Origin: Kitagawia praeruptora | Lineage: Eukaryota > Streptophyta > Magnoliopsida > Apiales > Apiaceae | DNA length: 64,000 nucleotides | Assembly (NCBI GenBank): GCA_037693485.1 | Contig: CM075349.1 | Span: forward strand, 66,939,001-67,003,000 | Reading direction: 5' to 3' | Shown here: piece by piece, positions 41,596 to 54,415 of the stretch | How positions within the stretch are numbered: the stretch's first letter is position 1 | Layout: each line of letters starts with the position of its first letter | Position numbers and translations under genes: made by a program | The notes under the pieces: model-generated | The model's input: only the letters and a program-made list of their open reading frames with translations | The model's database searches: none | What the model was told of the DNA's origin: nothing

Positions 41596-43431
41596 TGAAA
41601 GTCATATGTTTACCCTATTTGTAAACATCGAGGATTTAACTCAACTCAAACAAGAATGTAATAGTAAATAGTATATACATACTGTCACAAGGATCTCAAA
41701 TGTTTATTTGTCAAGAGAAAGAAGACAAAGTCAATCTACCGTTTTGAGTGTTTACTACATTGAAGAAGTTCATGTTTGATCAAGCGTCAGTGGAGTAATC
41801 AAGACAGTGGATTCAATTTATAGTGACAAGAGTATCCTACTATGACAGAATACAAGTTATAAAGGTTTGATAAAGAGTGAAGAAAAAGGATGACAGGAAC
41901 CACAACTTTAAAGTTAAGATATGAAGAACGGTTATTGCAGTTAGTCACTCATGAACCAGACCGTGCATCGAGTGTCAACATCATGCAGTGGAAGTTCTTC
42001 ATTCACTTCAAATGGTTCAAGCTATCAAGACTGGTAATAGAAGAAATCATTGTGCAAGCAACAGAAGTGCTAAAATAATTAACCACAAGGATTTCGGTAT
42101 CAAGACTGGCTCGAGGAGTAATTATTGTGGATGATCATAATTGTCAGATGAAGAAACCACAAGGGTTATGCTATCAAAGAGGTGTATTAATTCTCCTTTA
42201 ATTAATTTAATAAATTGGCTAATTTATTTTGTAAATTAATTCAATCAGAATTAATTTATTATTTAAATTAATCAATAAATTAATTAAATCAGAATTAATA
42301 ATAATTCTATTATTAATTAACTAAATTATTTGATTGATTTATTTAATAAATTAATTCTAGAATTAATTTATTTAATAAATTAATTAACCCAGTTAATTAA
42401 TCTTTGAATTATTAGTAAGATAAGGGTTTCTGATTTGAACTAATAATAGTATGTTATACTATTTCCAAGGTTTCAGCCATACTATTACTAAGGATTTTCA
42501 TGATACTATTTCTGCTGCATCAAGATACTATTTCGGAGAATTTTAGTTATACTATTTCTGAATTTCAGTTGAACTATTTCTGAAAATTCAGTTATACTAT
42601 TTCTGGAATTTATGGTATACTATTTCTGGAATATTATAGATACTATTACTGATCTAGTAATAGTATACTATACTATCACCGAAATTATACTATCGCCGAG
42701 TGTATACTATCGCTGAGTGTATACTATCACCGATCTAGTTATACTATTTCTGAGTTATAGTTATACTATTACCGAGGTAATTATACTATTACCAACGTTT
42801 TAAGTGAACTATTTCTTAAGTAAATGTATACTATTTCTGAGTAAATCCATACTATTACAAGGGAATGAGTCCTACTATCTCTAGGCAGTTATACTATCAC
42901 CGCCTGTTTTTATCAGCTGTGCAGAAAGTGAAGTGTTGAAGCCTATAAAAGAAAGAGAGACACAGACAACAAAAATAACATCTTCTTCACGCAAGAACAA
43001 GACAGAGAGACCAAGAGTGTTCTGTTCTTCAATTTAATTCTTGTAAATTATTTCTAGCATGTATTGTTAAATCTAAACCACTAGAAATAATTTACTTGTA
43101 CTATTGGAACTATCTAGCGGATTAAGTTCCCTAGAACTTATCTCTCGAATTGCTTTTAGCATTCGATCTTTTTATTACAAATGTAGAAAAGTTCATGTCG
43201 AATTTTCTATAGAATTTGTAATAATTAGTTTGGTCATCAAACCTTGTAATTTGTACCCGTGCATTAAGGCACACCCCATCAAGTTTAATATAATTTTATA
43301 TTTAACTTGAATATTGGCTTCGTTTTATTCCGCATCGAATTGTTTAAAAATAATATACACAAAGAACAATTTCGATAAAACGGTATAGTTTGTATTCAAC
43401 CCCCCTTCTACAAACTATTTTGGACCTAACA
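41596..43431 (+). mobile_element. Solo LTR of a SIRE/Maximus-like Ty1/copia element (1,836 bp)
   Basis: Starts TGAAAGTCATATG and ends GGACCTAACA, with the perfect duplication TTCTT (41591-41595 and 43432-43436). The partner Athila LTR has the empty site. A TATA box (TATAAAAG) near 42945 and the CAACCCCCC...ACAAACTATTTTGGACC end resemble SIRE-type copia LTRs (recalled, not searched). There are no internal genes, so it is a solo LTR left by recombination. Confidence 0.78.
42440..42910. repeat. Minisatellite of TATACTATTTCTG-like units in the copia solo LTR
   Basis: About 18 copies of a TATACTATTNCTGAN motif spaced 20-30 bp, upstream of the LTR's TATA box. The preceding 42190-42420 is an AATTAATTTA-rich palindromic tract. 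Tandem units upstream of a promoter can be enhancer-like; no test is possible here. Confidence 0.7.
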
Positions 43432-43827
43432 TTCTTATTTCTTCATTGCTCGTCCAGATGTAAGCTACGGTCTCTTGAGGATCTAAAACCGGACACCTTT
43501 TGCTTAGAAAAAAAAACAATTCCAACCGGGGTTTCAGCATTAAGAATATATCACTCAGAATTTCTTTAGGATAATTCTTTTTCCTCGTAGCCAGTTCACT
43601 TGATAATAAAATCCTTGTGATTAAATTCCGAATTGAGGCAAAAATCCGAATTGAGGCAAAAATCCACCATTTTTAGTCTTTTATTGCCACAACACCTAAA
43701 GTTGCGAGTTCTGTACAACAAAGACTGAAACAACATAAACGAATTAAAAGACACAACATACTTAAAGATAAACCACCAATCTAGGTCCAATTAGTGCATA
43801 ATAAGTGGATATAAAATCCACTTATCA

Positions 43828-45200
43828 CACCCCCAAACTTAAACCGATGCTTGTCCTCAAGCGAAAACAGACTCGACTACCTCTAAATGCATGAATGCAA
43901 CTGATGCAAGGATCCCATAGGCAAAGCAATAACCAATTTAGTAGAGTGCCTTAGAGAATGTGATAATTCCAAATAGAGATCGACTAAATACCCGCATATT
44001 AACATTTACAAGCTCAGAAATGTGCGTGTGTGTTTAGCTCACCAGATTTACACCCTACACTAGTTCAGAAACATAGCCCATTCTTTGACCAAACTTTCAC
44101 AAGTTTATAAATATAATGAACGTTAAACACATAATAACTCAGAGACACCTTCATACTTATTCAAGTTTGCAAAGGATTCAACATGCTTTATTTAGATCAT
44201 TCAACTGCTATGTATACAAAACTATGCTACTTATGCTTATTTGACCGTGCAATGGTTGAGGTCCCTAAAGACTTATGCACTAATACTCTTGTAGCGAGCG
44301 TTGGGTTAATGGATCCCAAACCGAGAAAGTCTTAGGTCACTAGGCACAAAGTCCCCTAGAACTTAATTGCTCGAGTATTAATGAGCCCAACCGCAGTCAA
44401 TTATGCCCATATACACTCATATCAACTTTTTTTTTTTCTCATTTTTTTAAAGAATGAGTGCGTTTCGCTTCATCTCATTCCACCCCTAGACTACTCATAA
44501 AATGCATATGAGCGGCTACTAACCTTTGACGCCTAACCTTATTAACTTTCTTAACTACTACACTTTTAGCAAGCAATCCTTGGTTTCCCCCAAACTTATA
44601 TTTTAGTGCTCTTATGCTTTTAAGGGAATACAGAATATTCTAAATATAAACAAGTGATTATTTTTAACAAAACAACAAGTATGTTCCGGAACTAGTTCAA
44701 GAGCAATCACTGAGACTCTTTTAAGAATGTGTTTCTGTATCATGCAAGTCAATTCATACGTATTTAAATTAGCCATATATTCATCATTATCACACTCAGA
44801 TTCATCATTGGATACTAAACGGAACCACCAAGTGCTACGAGATCAAGGAAAATATGCTATGCAACTAATCATGAAAATGCAATAATTTTTTTTAACATGA
44901 TATAATATGAATTATATGAAATTGTACTAGCATGGTATATTATGAACTATATGAAACTATATGCAATACTAAGACTCGATTAATCAATTATCCTAAATCA
45001 CCCCCAAACTTAAAATATTCAATGTCCTCATTGAAGGTATAAATAAAGGATAAAAGAGAACTCCCCTAACTGTCGGCATCGCTACTCTCCTCGGATGGTG
45101 AATCAAGTGGTGGAAAAACTGCATGAGCTCCAAACCTGCACACTTGACATAATACTAAATAAAATCAAACAAAAAAATAAAAAAAATAAACCTTTGGGTT
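43828..45200 (-). other. 3' untranslated region of Athila-A with polypurine tract and internal copies
   Basis: Between the integrase end and the 3' LTR. The plus strand reads CCCCCAAACTTA at 43830-43841, two bases from the LTR: the complement of the polypurine tract. The same 12-mer recurs exactly at 44587-44598 and 45001-45012. The first and third are followed by hairpins with a TCCT loop (43849-43862, 45018-45035). There is no env-like frame. A poly-T tract is at about 44428-44452. Confidence 0.8.
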
Positions 45201-45309
45201 GCCTCTCATGAAGCGCTTGTTTATTGTCGCTAGCTTGACGATTCTGCTGCTTGATCATGTTGGGGCAAGAATAGCGGTGACTTCCTCACGGTTCACCGTA
45301 CCACCGAGG

Positions 45310-48300
45310 TTAATGTTTCAATCGCTGTTCGTTCACTTTAAACGGATTATCTGGGAACCTGTCATAGATCTCGACGGCGCCGTGTGGAAAAACATTTTTG
45401 ACGGTGAATGGACCCGACCATCTTGACTTGAGCTTTCCTGGGAAAAGTTTGAGTCTAGAGTTGTACAAAAGGACCGATTGACCTGGTTCAAATGATTTAG
45501 GTACCATCTTCCTATCATGCCAATGTTTTACCTTTTCCTTGTACATTTTTGAGTTCTCATATGCTTGCGAACGGAATTCCTCAAGCTCATTCAATTGCAA
45601 CATTCGCTTTTCACCTGCAGCTTTCATATCAAAATTTAATTTCTTTAAGGCCCAGTAGGCCTTGTGTTCTAGCTCAGCCGGAAGATGACAAGCCTTTCCA
45701 TAAACCAACTGAAATGGCGACATTCCCATTGGAGTCTTGTATACTGTCCTATATGCCCACGTAGCTTCTTCTAATTTCAGCGACCAATCTTTCCTGGATG
45801 GATTAACCACTTTTTCTAGGATCCGCTTGATCTCCCGATTGGAAACTTCTGCTTGACCATTTGTTTGGGGATGATAGGCAGTAGCAACACGATGAGTTAT
45901 ACGATATTTGGCCATGAGTGCTGTGAACTACCGATTACAGAAATGAGACCCTTCATCGCTGATTATTGCTCGTGGTGTTCCAAAGCGTGTGAAAATATTC
46001 TTGTGCAAAAATTTTAACACCACCTTAGCATCGTTCGTAGGTAGAGCTTTGACTTCTACCCACTTGGACACATAGTCCACCGCTAGCAGAATGTACTGGT
46101 TGTTGCACGATGAGACAAATGGTCCCATGAAGTCTATCCCCCAGACATCAAAGATTTCCACTTCCAGGATCATATTGAGGGGCATCTCATTCCTTTTGGA
46201 AATATTTCCCACTCGTTGACACCTATCACATTTCAGTGCAAAATGATGCGCATCTTTAAACAATATTGGCAAGAAGAAACCTGCTTGCAGCACTCGGGCA
46301 GCTGTCCTTTCCCCACCATAATGACCTCCATACGTGGTGGAATGACAATCCTGCAGAACACCCTCTGTCACGTTGTAGGGTATGCAACGTCTGATCATCC
46401 TGTCTGCACATTATCTGAACAAGAATGGCTCATCCCAATGATACCATTTTACGTCATGCAGAAACTTCTTTCGCTGGACTGACGAAAATTCGGAAGGGAT
46501 GATATTGCTCACTAATTAGTTTACAATATTTGCAAACCATGGCTCTTCCCCTTGCACCACAAACAGCTGCTCATCTGGAAACTATTCATTAATTAGAGTA
46601 TTATCCCCATTAACTCTTCCATGATTTTCCAGCCGTGATAAGTGGTCTGCCACTTGATTTTTTGTTCCCTTCCTATCTTTTATTTCTAGCTCAAATTCAT
46701 GCAGTAAAAGAATCCATCGAATCAGATGCGATTTTGCATCTTTCTTTGAGATCAAGTATCTAATGGCTGCGTGGTCTGTGTAAACTGTAACTTTCGTGCC
46801 AAGTAGATATGATCTGAATTTGTCAAACCCATAGACGACTGCAAGAAGCTCTTTCTTAGTGGTGGTGTAATTTAGCTGTGCATCAGTGAGGGTCTTACTA
46901 GCATAATAAACCACGTGGAACACATTACTCTTCCGTTGGCCCAGAACAACTCCCACCGCAAAATCACTGGCGTCACACATCATCTCAAATGGAATGTCCC
47001 AATTAGGTGTTGTAATGATGGGTGCAGTAGTCAACTTTTCTTTCAAGTACTCAAATGCAGCCAAACAATCTTCATCAAACTTGAAAGGGTTGTCTTTCTC
47101 CAACAAATTGCATAAAGGCTTAAAAATTTTGGAGAAGTCTTGTATGAATCGCCGATAGAACCCTGTATGTCCAAGAAAGCTACGGATTCCTTTAACTGAG
47201 ATTGGAGGAGAAAGTCTTTCAATAGTCTCCACTTTAGCCTTGTCCACTTCAAGTCCCTTACTAGATACCTTATGCCCGAGAATAATTCCCTCTTGCACCA
47301 TGAAATGGCATTTTTCCCAATTGAGCACCAAATTGGTCTCAACACATCGTTTCAGCACCAGACGCAGATTATTCAAGGCCTCGTCATAAGAAGTTCCAAA
47401 AACTAAAAAATCATCCATGAAAACCTCCACATTTGTTCCAATCATGTCAGAGAATATGGCCATCATGCATCTCTGAAAGGTGGCAGGTGCACCACAGAGT
47501 CCGAAAGAAACTCGTCGGAAAGCAAAAGTGCCAAAGAGACAAGTGAATGTGGTCTTCTCCTGATCTTCTAGAGCAATACAAATCTGATTATAACCTGAAT
47601 ACCCATCAAGAAGGCAATAATACTCATGGCCAGTCAACCTATCCAGCATTTGATCGATGAATGGAAGAGGAAAATGATCTTTTCTGGTGGCCTTGTTTAG
47701 CTTTCGATAATCCATGCATACTCTCCACCCTGTGACTGTCCGAGTAGGGATAAGCTCATTCTTTTCATTTGCTACCACTGTCATGCCTCCTTTCTTAGGC
47801 ACACATTGCACTGGACTTACCCAAGAACTGTCCGAAATAGGATAAATGATCCCTACATCCAGCCATTTCAGAATCTCCTTCTTCACCACCTCTTTCATGA
47901 TAGGATTGAGTCTTATCTGATGTTCGATAGATGGTTTGCTTCCTTCCTCAAGAAGAATTTTATGCATACAATAAGAAGGGTTGATTCCTTTAATATCTGC
48001 TATGGTCCATCCGATTGCTGATTTGAACTCTCTTAAAATCCGCAACAGCTTGTCTTCTTCACCACCTGATAGGTTAGCAGCAATAATAACAGGTAATGTA
48101 GATGCATCACCTAAATATGCATACCTCAAGTGATCCGGCCGAGGTTTGAGTTCGAGTTTAGGAGCCTCCTCACTAGATGGTTTAAGGCATTCTTGAGAAT
48201 CCCTGATATCTACCAAGCCAAGCGACTCATGTGGTGTGCTGAACCTCTTTTGCCAGGGGCTTGCATCCAACAGCTGAACTTGTTCTACACTTTCATCATC

Positions 48301-49029
48301 TTCAATACCCACTTCTTTTAGAGCACTGTCTATAGGATCTGAATTTAGCAACTGTTCAATCTTGTCACATACTGCCCTATCAACTACATCCACTTTAAAA
48401 CATTCTTTATCTTCTGTTGGGAATTTCATAGCTTTGAATACATTGAAAGTGACATTTTGATCATGTACTCTCATAATTAGCTCTCCTTTTTGGACGTCAA
48501 TCAGAGTTCGGCCTGTAGCTAGAAATGGTCTTCCCAAAATTATAGGAATGTTCTTGTCTTCTTCAAAATCTAGAATGACAAAATCAGCAGGAAAGATTAG
48601 TTTATCCACCTTAACCAAAACATCCTCTACTATACCTCTCGGATATTTGATCGAACGATCAGCTAGCTGTAATGAGATATTAGTAGGCTTTGGATCAGGG
48701 AGTCCCAGTTGAACAAAAATAGATAGAGGCATCAGATTTATACTTGCTCCCAAGTTGCATAAACATTTGTTGAAAGATATATTGCCAATTGTGCATGGTA
48801 TTGTGAAGCTCCCTGGATCCTTGAGGTTCGGGGGCAATTTCTGTTGAAGGATGGCACTGCATTCTTCTGTTAAAGCAATGGTCTCCAAATCCTCAAGTTT
48901 CAGCTTCTTTGATAGAATACCCTTTATGAACTTAGCATAACTAGGCATCTGCTCCAATGCTTCTGCAAAAGGTATATTAATATGTAGCTTTTTGAATACC
49001 TCTAAAAACTTTAAAAACTGCTTATCCAA
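45310..49029 (-). pseudogene. Athila-A Pol: protease, RT, RNase H, integrase with stops
   Basis: One reading frame carries all domains: protease region with LGASINLMP, RT with YRKLNKATRKDHF and FMDD, RNase H with MCDASD, TDHAAIRYL and VADHLSRL, then integrase with a degraded zinc-binding part, VWGIDFMGP, ISDEGSHF and GQAEVSNREI. It is interrupted by in-frame stops at 46582-46584, 46516-46518, 46411-46413 and 45928-45930. The protease active-site Asp of the usual DLGAS is Asn (CNLGAS), which would abolish catalysis even without stops. The upstream 49030-49240 segment is out of frame with gag. This copy cannot replicate. Confidence 0.92.
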
Positions 49030-49227
49030 TCTCTGCTTCTGGAGTCTCTGCGGATATGGTGGAGGGGATAGATTTGAGTGTTTGCAGTTTTATGCTCCTG
49101 AGATGCTTTCTCAGATGGCCTGTTGACACCCTCCGATTTGCTGATGCTGATTTCCGGTTTCAAGATCTCCGTTTGCTCCTCAGTAGTGGAGTGGTTGCCC
49201 TATACCTTCGGCTGTTCGGTTACCTTT

Positions 49228-50679
49228 TCAACTTCTTGTTCTTTTGTGATTTTGCCAAGATCTTAAAGTGATAGCTTTGACTTGCTCTTTGCCGTCCCTT
49301 TTTCCAGGGTTTTTTTCTGTGTCTCTAGGAAGAACTCCTTGCGGCTTGTTGAGTAAGGCATTTGCTATTTGGCCAATTTGGTTTTCTAGAGTTTTAAGAG
49401 ATACAGCCTGGCTCTTACACATCAATCTTAGTTCTTCTAATTCAGATTTCTCAGCAGACTGTTGGCCTAGACCTGCATAATATTGCTGATTAAATCCCGG
49501 AGGTTGAGATTGTTTCGGGGCGTACTGATTCTGAAGTTGATGCCCCTGCTGTTGATGTGATCCTGAGGGATTGTATGGTCTGGCCCCATATTGTTGATTT
49601 TGATGGTATGGTTGTTGTTGATATGGGTGTGGTTGATATGGCTGTGGTGGTGGTTGCAATCCATTGTTATTGTTGCTCCAGCTGAAGTTAGGATGGTTTA
49701 TGTTGTTGGGTTGGTAAGTGTTTGGGACTGGATGCTGTTGCTTTTGAAAATTGCTCAAAAAGTGCATTGATTCATTGGAAATTACACATTGACTCGTTTC
49801 ATGTCCACCGGCGCATAGCTCACAAACACTCGCTACTTGATGTACCCCATAGTTTGTCAGAGAATCCACCTTCATGTTTAGTGCTTCAAGCTGAGCTGAT
49901 AGTGATGTGGCTGTGTCAACCTCGAGGATTCCTGTCACCTTGTGTTGAGGCATCCTCAACGTCGGATTCTGATACTCATTAGCCACCATCATTTCAATAA
50001 TCTCGTAGGCGGCTTCATAGCTCTTAGCCCATAAGGCTCCCCCTGATGCTGCATCCACGATTGGTCTTGATTGCCATCCTAGACCATTGTAAAAGTAATT
50101 AATCACCATCCAGTTGGGCATTCCATGGTGTGGGCATTTTCTTAGCATTTCCTTATAGCGCTCCCAAGCTTCACATAAAGATTCCCCTGTCTGTTGTGTG
50201 AACTGAGCAAGAGCATTCCTTATGGCAGCTGTTTTTGCCATGGGATAGAATTTAGTGAGGAACTTTTAAGCGAGTTCCTCCCATGTTGTTATCGAGCCAG
50301 CTGGGAGAGAGTGCAACCATCCTTTAGCTTTGTCCCGTAGAGAAAATGGAAAAAGCCTTAACTTTACAGCATCTTCTGATACGTTGTTGAATTTGAATGT
50401 GTCACAAATCTCTATGAAGTTCCGGATATGCATATTTGGATCTTCCGTTGGGGCTCCCCCGAAATGGATAGAGTTTTGTACCATCTGTATTGTGCCAGGT
50501 TTGATTTCAAATGTGTTGGCTGCAATGGTTGGCCTGACGATGCTTGACTGAATGTCATTGATTTTCGGTTGAGAGTAGTCCATCAACGTCTTAGGCACAT
50601 CATCCGCCATGTCTAACGTTTTTTCTAGCTTTATTACGGTTCTTGATTTAAGAGTTTGGGCACGCGTTAGCATAAACAA
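49228..50679 (-). pseudogene. Athila-A Gag with one stop and a 3' frameshift
   Basis: Gag domain with NTFEIKPGTIQMVQ, LRLFPFSLRDKAKGWL, a zinc knuckle CELCAGGHETSQC (C-X2-C-X4-H-X4-C) and a Q/P/N-rich linker. By analogy with Athila-B the translated start is probably the ATG at 50610 (MADDVPK). An in-frame TAA at 50266-50268 splits it, and near 49240, after ITLRS, the frame is lost before it reaches Pol. Confidence 0.9.
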
Positions 50680-50799
50680 CTCAAGATCCTTGTACTGGCA
50701 GAGCGAGAAAACATGACGTGAGAAAAAAAATAACTATTCAAGTCAGTTAAGTTTAATCTCCGTCGATGTTAAACACAAATTCTGAAAATAACACCGAAG

Positions 50800-50817
50800 T
50801 CCCCGGCAGCGACGCCA
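50800..50817 (-). promoter_or_regulatory. Primer binding site of Athila-A
   Basis: The minus strand reads TGGCGTCGCTGCCGGGGA six bases inside the 5' LTR edge. Athila elements are primed by tRNA-Asp, whose 3' end this matches with a few mismatches. Confidence 0.75.
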
Positions 50818-50823
50818 AAAACT

Positions 50824-53102
50824 TGTTGGTTTGAAAACTAACTACGCAAGCGTAAGTGGTCACAAGTAATATAATAAGATCGATCCCACGAAGACTTGGT
50901 GTTTGTTCATAAATAGTGCTTATGCAACGACGTATGATTAAACAACAAACTGCTTGAATTAATTTAAAAGGTGAGTTTTGTTTTATTATTCTAATTGATT
51001 TATCAAAATAATAATACTAAATAATTGAAACTACTTGATTTAATTAAACGAGATTTTATATGTGAGAAAAACATGGGATTCTAATTTCATTACTTATTTC
51101 ATTTAGAATTGATGCCTTAATTCAAAGTGATTTGATAATTACGAAAGCTAGCCAGGAACACGAAACTAATATAAACGCCTTTCAGCCTTAACTTATATCA
51201 AACCACACGAACATCCACTTAAAAAGATAGAAGTTGTGTGGACACCGTTTATGTTTAGACCCTATATGTCTATAAGATTTGAAAACATAATTGGTTTACG
51301 AATAAATTCCTTTATTATGGCTACATAGGGCGATGTGATCCAAAACCCTACCACTTATCGTAAATGAACATAAATATTACGAACCTATGCTAACATGGCA
51401 AATTCTAAATTCCTAAATCCACTTTCGCATTCATTTGGAATTAATAATTTAGATGTTAGCTACGCATCTAATAAATTAAGCACAACCATATTAGGCAATC
51501 TAAATTTTTATCATAATACAAATTATTAAGGCATCAAATTACTAAATTACGTAAATAAATCCATTAGAATCCCATGACGGCGATTAGTTCATAATCGAAC
51601 GAATCGTCATAATGGGATTAAATGAAAACATGGCAGAAAATTGCATGAATTAAATATGAATTACAAGAGTTTAGAAAATAGAACTGAATTAGCTTCCAAT
51701 GAAAGAGAAGAGACTCCAAAATAATCCCCTTACAATCTTCAACCAAAATAGAACTTATACTAAATTTGCAAAAAATTAAAGTGTATAAATTGAAACTGAA
51801 ATTATAAAGGAAGCTACTGAATATTTGATAGAATACAACTGAATATAGGAAAGAGCTCCGTTGTGGGATGATCTTGAAATATAAGGAAAACATTCCTATT
51901 TATAGGAGAAATCAGCCCACGATTAGCACTAAAAGTTCGGCCGAAAGCAAATAACGGCAAAGAAAAAATGAGAACAAACTGGGCGGCTGCCAAATTGTAC
52001 AACTCAAGCGCCTACTTTCTTTTACTTAATTGATTTTCTTAATCAAATGGTTGCTTTTCTTGCTGACCAGCCTTTTTCAAATCAAAGGAGCCTATTTCGT
52101 CTTATTATAGACAGCTCGTAAAATGCTTTTTAACCCGCACAACTTGTAATCTTTAATTAATAAATAATTAATTTAATTCTGAAATTATATAAATAAATAT
52201 CTAAAATTATTAGATATTTATAAAAATAATTTTCTAATTAAATAAAATATTTATTAATATAAATATATCCTTAAGTCATGAAAAAATGGCACTGGACAAC
52301 AGTGGTGGGCGGCGCTTTAGCTGACTGCTTAACTTCTTTCTTTTTTTCTTTTTCAAACTCTTTGTAAAGCAAATCATTACTTTAAATGACCTGAACAATT
52401 CAACATAAACCGGGGCTTGTTTTGTCCTATATGAACGGGCTCCGTAGAAATGCTTATTAAATTATTAATAAATAATTATTTTAATCCAGAAATTATAAAA
52501 ATAAATATCTAATATTATTAGATATTTATAAATAAATTTTTCTAAATTAATAAAATTATTTAATAATACAAATAAATCTTTATTGTCTAAGCTGCGGTCT
52601 CTGGGCGTCTGGAACCGGACTCCTTTTGCTTAACAGAAAATATATCAATTCCAACCGGGGTTCCAACTTTAAGAATATACCACTTTCCATATTTTTGTGA
52701 TAATTCTTATATCTTCATTGCTCGTCCAGATGTAAGCTACGGTCTCTTGAGGATCTAAAACCGGACTCCTTTTGCTTAAAAAAAAATATAACAATTCCAA
52801 CCGGGGTTTCAACATTAAGAATATATCACTCAGAATTTCTTTATGATAATTCTTTTTCCTCGTAGCCAGTTCACTTGATAATAAAATCCCTGTGATTAAA
52901 TTCCGAATTGAGGCAAAAATCCGAATTGAGGCAAAAATCCACCATTTTTAGTCTTTTATTGCCACGACACCTAAAGTTGCGAGTTCTGTACAACAAAGAC
53001 TGAAACAACATAAACGAATTAAAAGACACAACATACTTAAAGATAAACCACCAATCTAGGTCCAATTAGTGCATAATAAGTGGATATAAAATCCACTTAT
53101 CA
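50824..53102 (-). repeat. 5' LTR of Athila-A (2,279 bp, uninterrupted)
   Basis: Plus-strand start TGTTGGTTTGAAAAC, end ATCCACTTATCA, followed by the GTGGC duplication. It supplies the empty-site reference for both nested insertions in the other LTR. The two LTRs differ at scattered single bases and a few small indels. Confidence 0.93.
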
Positions 53103-53107
53103 GTGGC

Positions 53108-53139
53108 TCATAGCATTGTTGGGATACCCTGTTCGTTGT
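53108..53139. other. 32-bp host spacer between the two Athila elements
   Basis: Unique sequence between the duplications of Athila-A and Athila-B. Athila-B's duplication GTTGT (53135-53139) is its last part, so the elements are neighbours rather than nested. Confidence 0.85.
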
Positions 53140-54415
53140 TGATATGTCAAATTATACCTAACCGCAAGCGCACGGTATCAATTGTAGTAGATACTAGCAA
53201 ATACGGGTCGAATCCTCAAGGAGACAGTTTCAGTTTCAATTCAATTGCTATCAATTGTTTCTAGTCACAACGATTGTTTGAGAATTTTATTAACTACTAA
53301 AACAAATTTAACAAAGTTTTAAATCAATTAATTAAGGGATCTAGGGCAATTCAGGTTCACCATGTTTACACCAAACAAATCACAAAAGTATAGCTTTTCA
53401 ATGGGATTAAGTAATTAAAGCAATGGTTAATCTTTTTCAAGCATTAACACTCTCAGAATATCTAATGATGTTTTCACACTCACCTTCAATTCCGCTAATT
53501 GTATGTAAGCCTCTAGTAGTAAAATCTTTCGATCTATTACTCCTATTGCAATCAATTAATCCATGATATTGCGCAATTACACAAATTAAGAATTATAACA
53601 TATCAATCAGAAGTACTCTTTACCCATCAATCTACTAATCAAATTAAACCCAAATCATGGTGCAAACATGGCTCCCCTTAATACCCAAGAATTAAACTAC
53701 TCACTCATTCTAGAAGTAAAAGCAATAAGAATAATGAAAGAAGCCATGTAAAACATATAATAATAAAACAAGAGAATAAAGAATACCTCAAACTTTGTAT
53801 TAACAAAGAACAATGAAGATCCAAATTAAACCAAGTGCTTACAAAAGAAGAGATGAAGAGAGCAAAGAAAACCCAAAAACCCTAGCTTTTTGTAAAAAAT
53901 ACGTATCTGTCCCCGTCTCTCCCCCTCTTTCCACGTTTTTATAATAAAACCTCCCAATAAAATCTGATCTCTATCTTCTAATAAAAGTATTTTTAATATC
54001 CTAATCAATTTACAAAAAGATATCCATAATTAAATAGGATTTTCTTGTAAAATTCGTCACTAATTTTGCTCCTCTGTTTCTGGGCTCTTCCAGTTGGATT
54101 TTGCTTACTGGACCACCTCTGAATTAAAGATAATTCCCTAAGCTTCGCGTGGACAGTAAGATCGTCAAATTCTGACTTCTGGAACTCAAGATATGGCCCA
54201 AACAGTGCAGATAGCCCGTGTAGCCCAATAATACGAATTTTCTCCTATTTTATCTCCAAAATAGCTCTTTTTGCTCCAAATCCTTCCAAGTTATGAATTC
54301 TTTATTTCCTACAATAAAACAATAAAATCTATTAAATAAAAATCCAAATCAATGCAAAACATAATAAATGTGAGAATAAAATCATCTAAAATATATATAT
54401 AAATATATTCTATCA
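53140..54415 (-). repeat. 3' LTR of Athila-B (1,276 bp)
   Basis: Plus-strand start TGATATGTCAAATTATACC, end TATTCTATCA. It carries eight bases (in the AAAACCCAAAAACCC stretch near 53868) that the other LTR lacks. Confidence 0.93.

Larger units (their letters stand above)
34909..43827 (-). repeat. 3' LTR of Athila-A, split by two insertions
   Basis: LTR pieces are 34909-35620, 40412-41595 and 43432-43827 (with target duplications). On the plus strand it starts TGTTAGTTTGAAAAC and ends ATCCACTTATCA. Breakpoints were found by comparison with the uninterrupted LTR at 50824-53102. Confidence 0.92.
34909..53102 (-). mobile_element. Athila-type Ty3/gypsy element A with two nested solo LTRs
   Basis: Bounded by the perfect 5-bp duplication GTGGC (34904-34908 and 53103-53107). 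The 5' LTR (50824-53102) and the 3' LTR (34909-43827) share the same sequence once two insertions in the latter (35621-40411 and 41596-43431) are removed: 2,282 against 2,279 bp. Without them the element is about 11.6 kb, normal for Athila. Gene order on the minus strand is gag, protease, RT, RNase H, integrase, then a 1.5-kb non-coding 3' region without an env-like gene. LTR differences are frequent and gag-pol has several stops, so this copy is old and dead. Confidence 0.93.
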
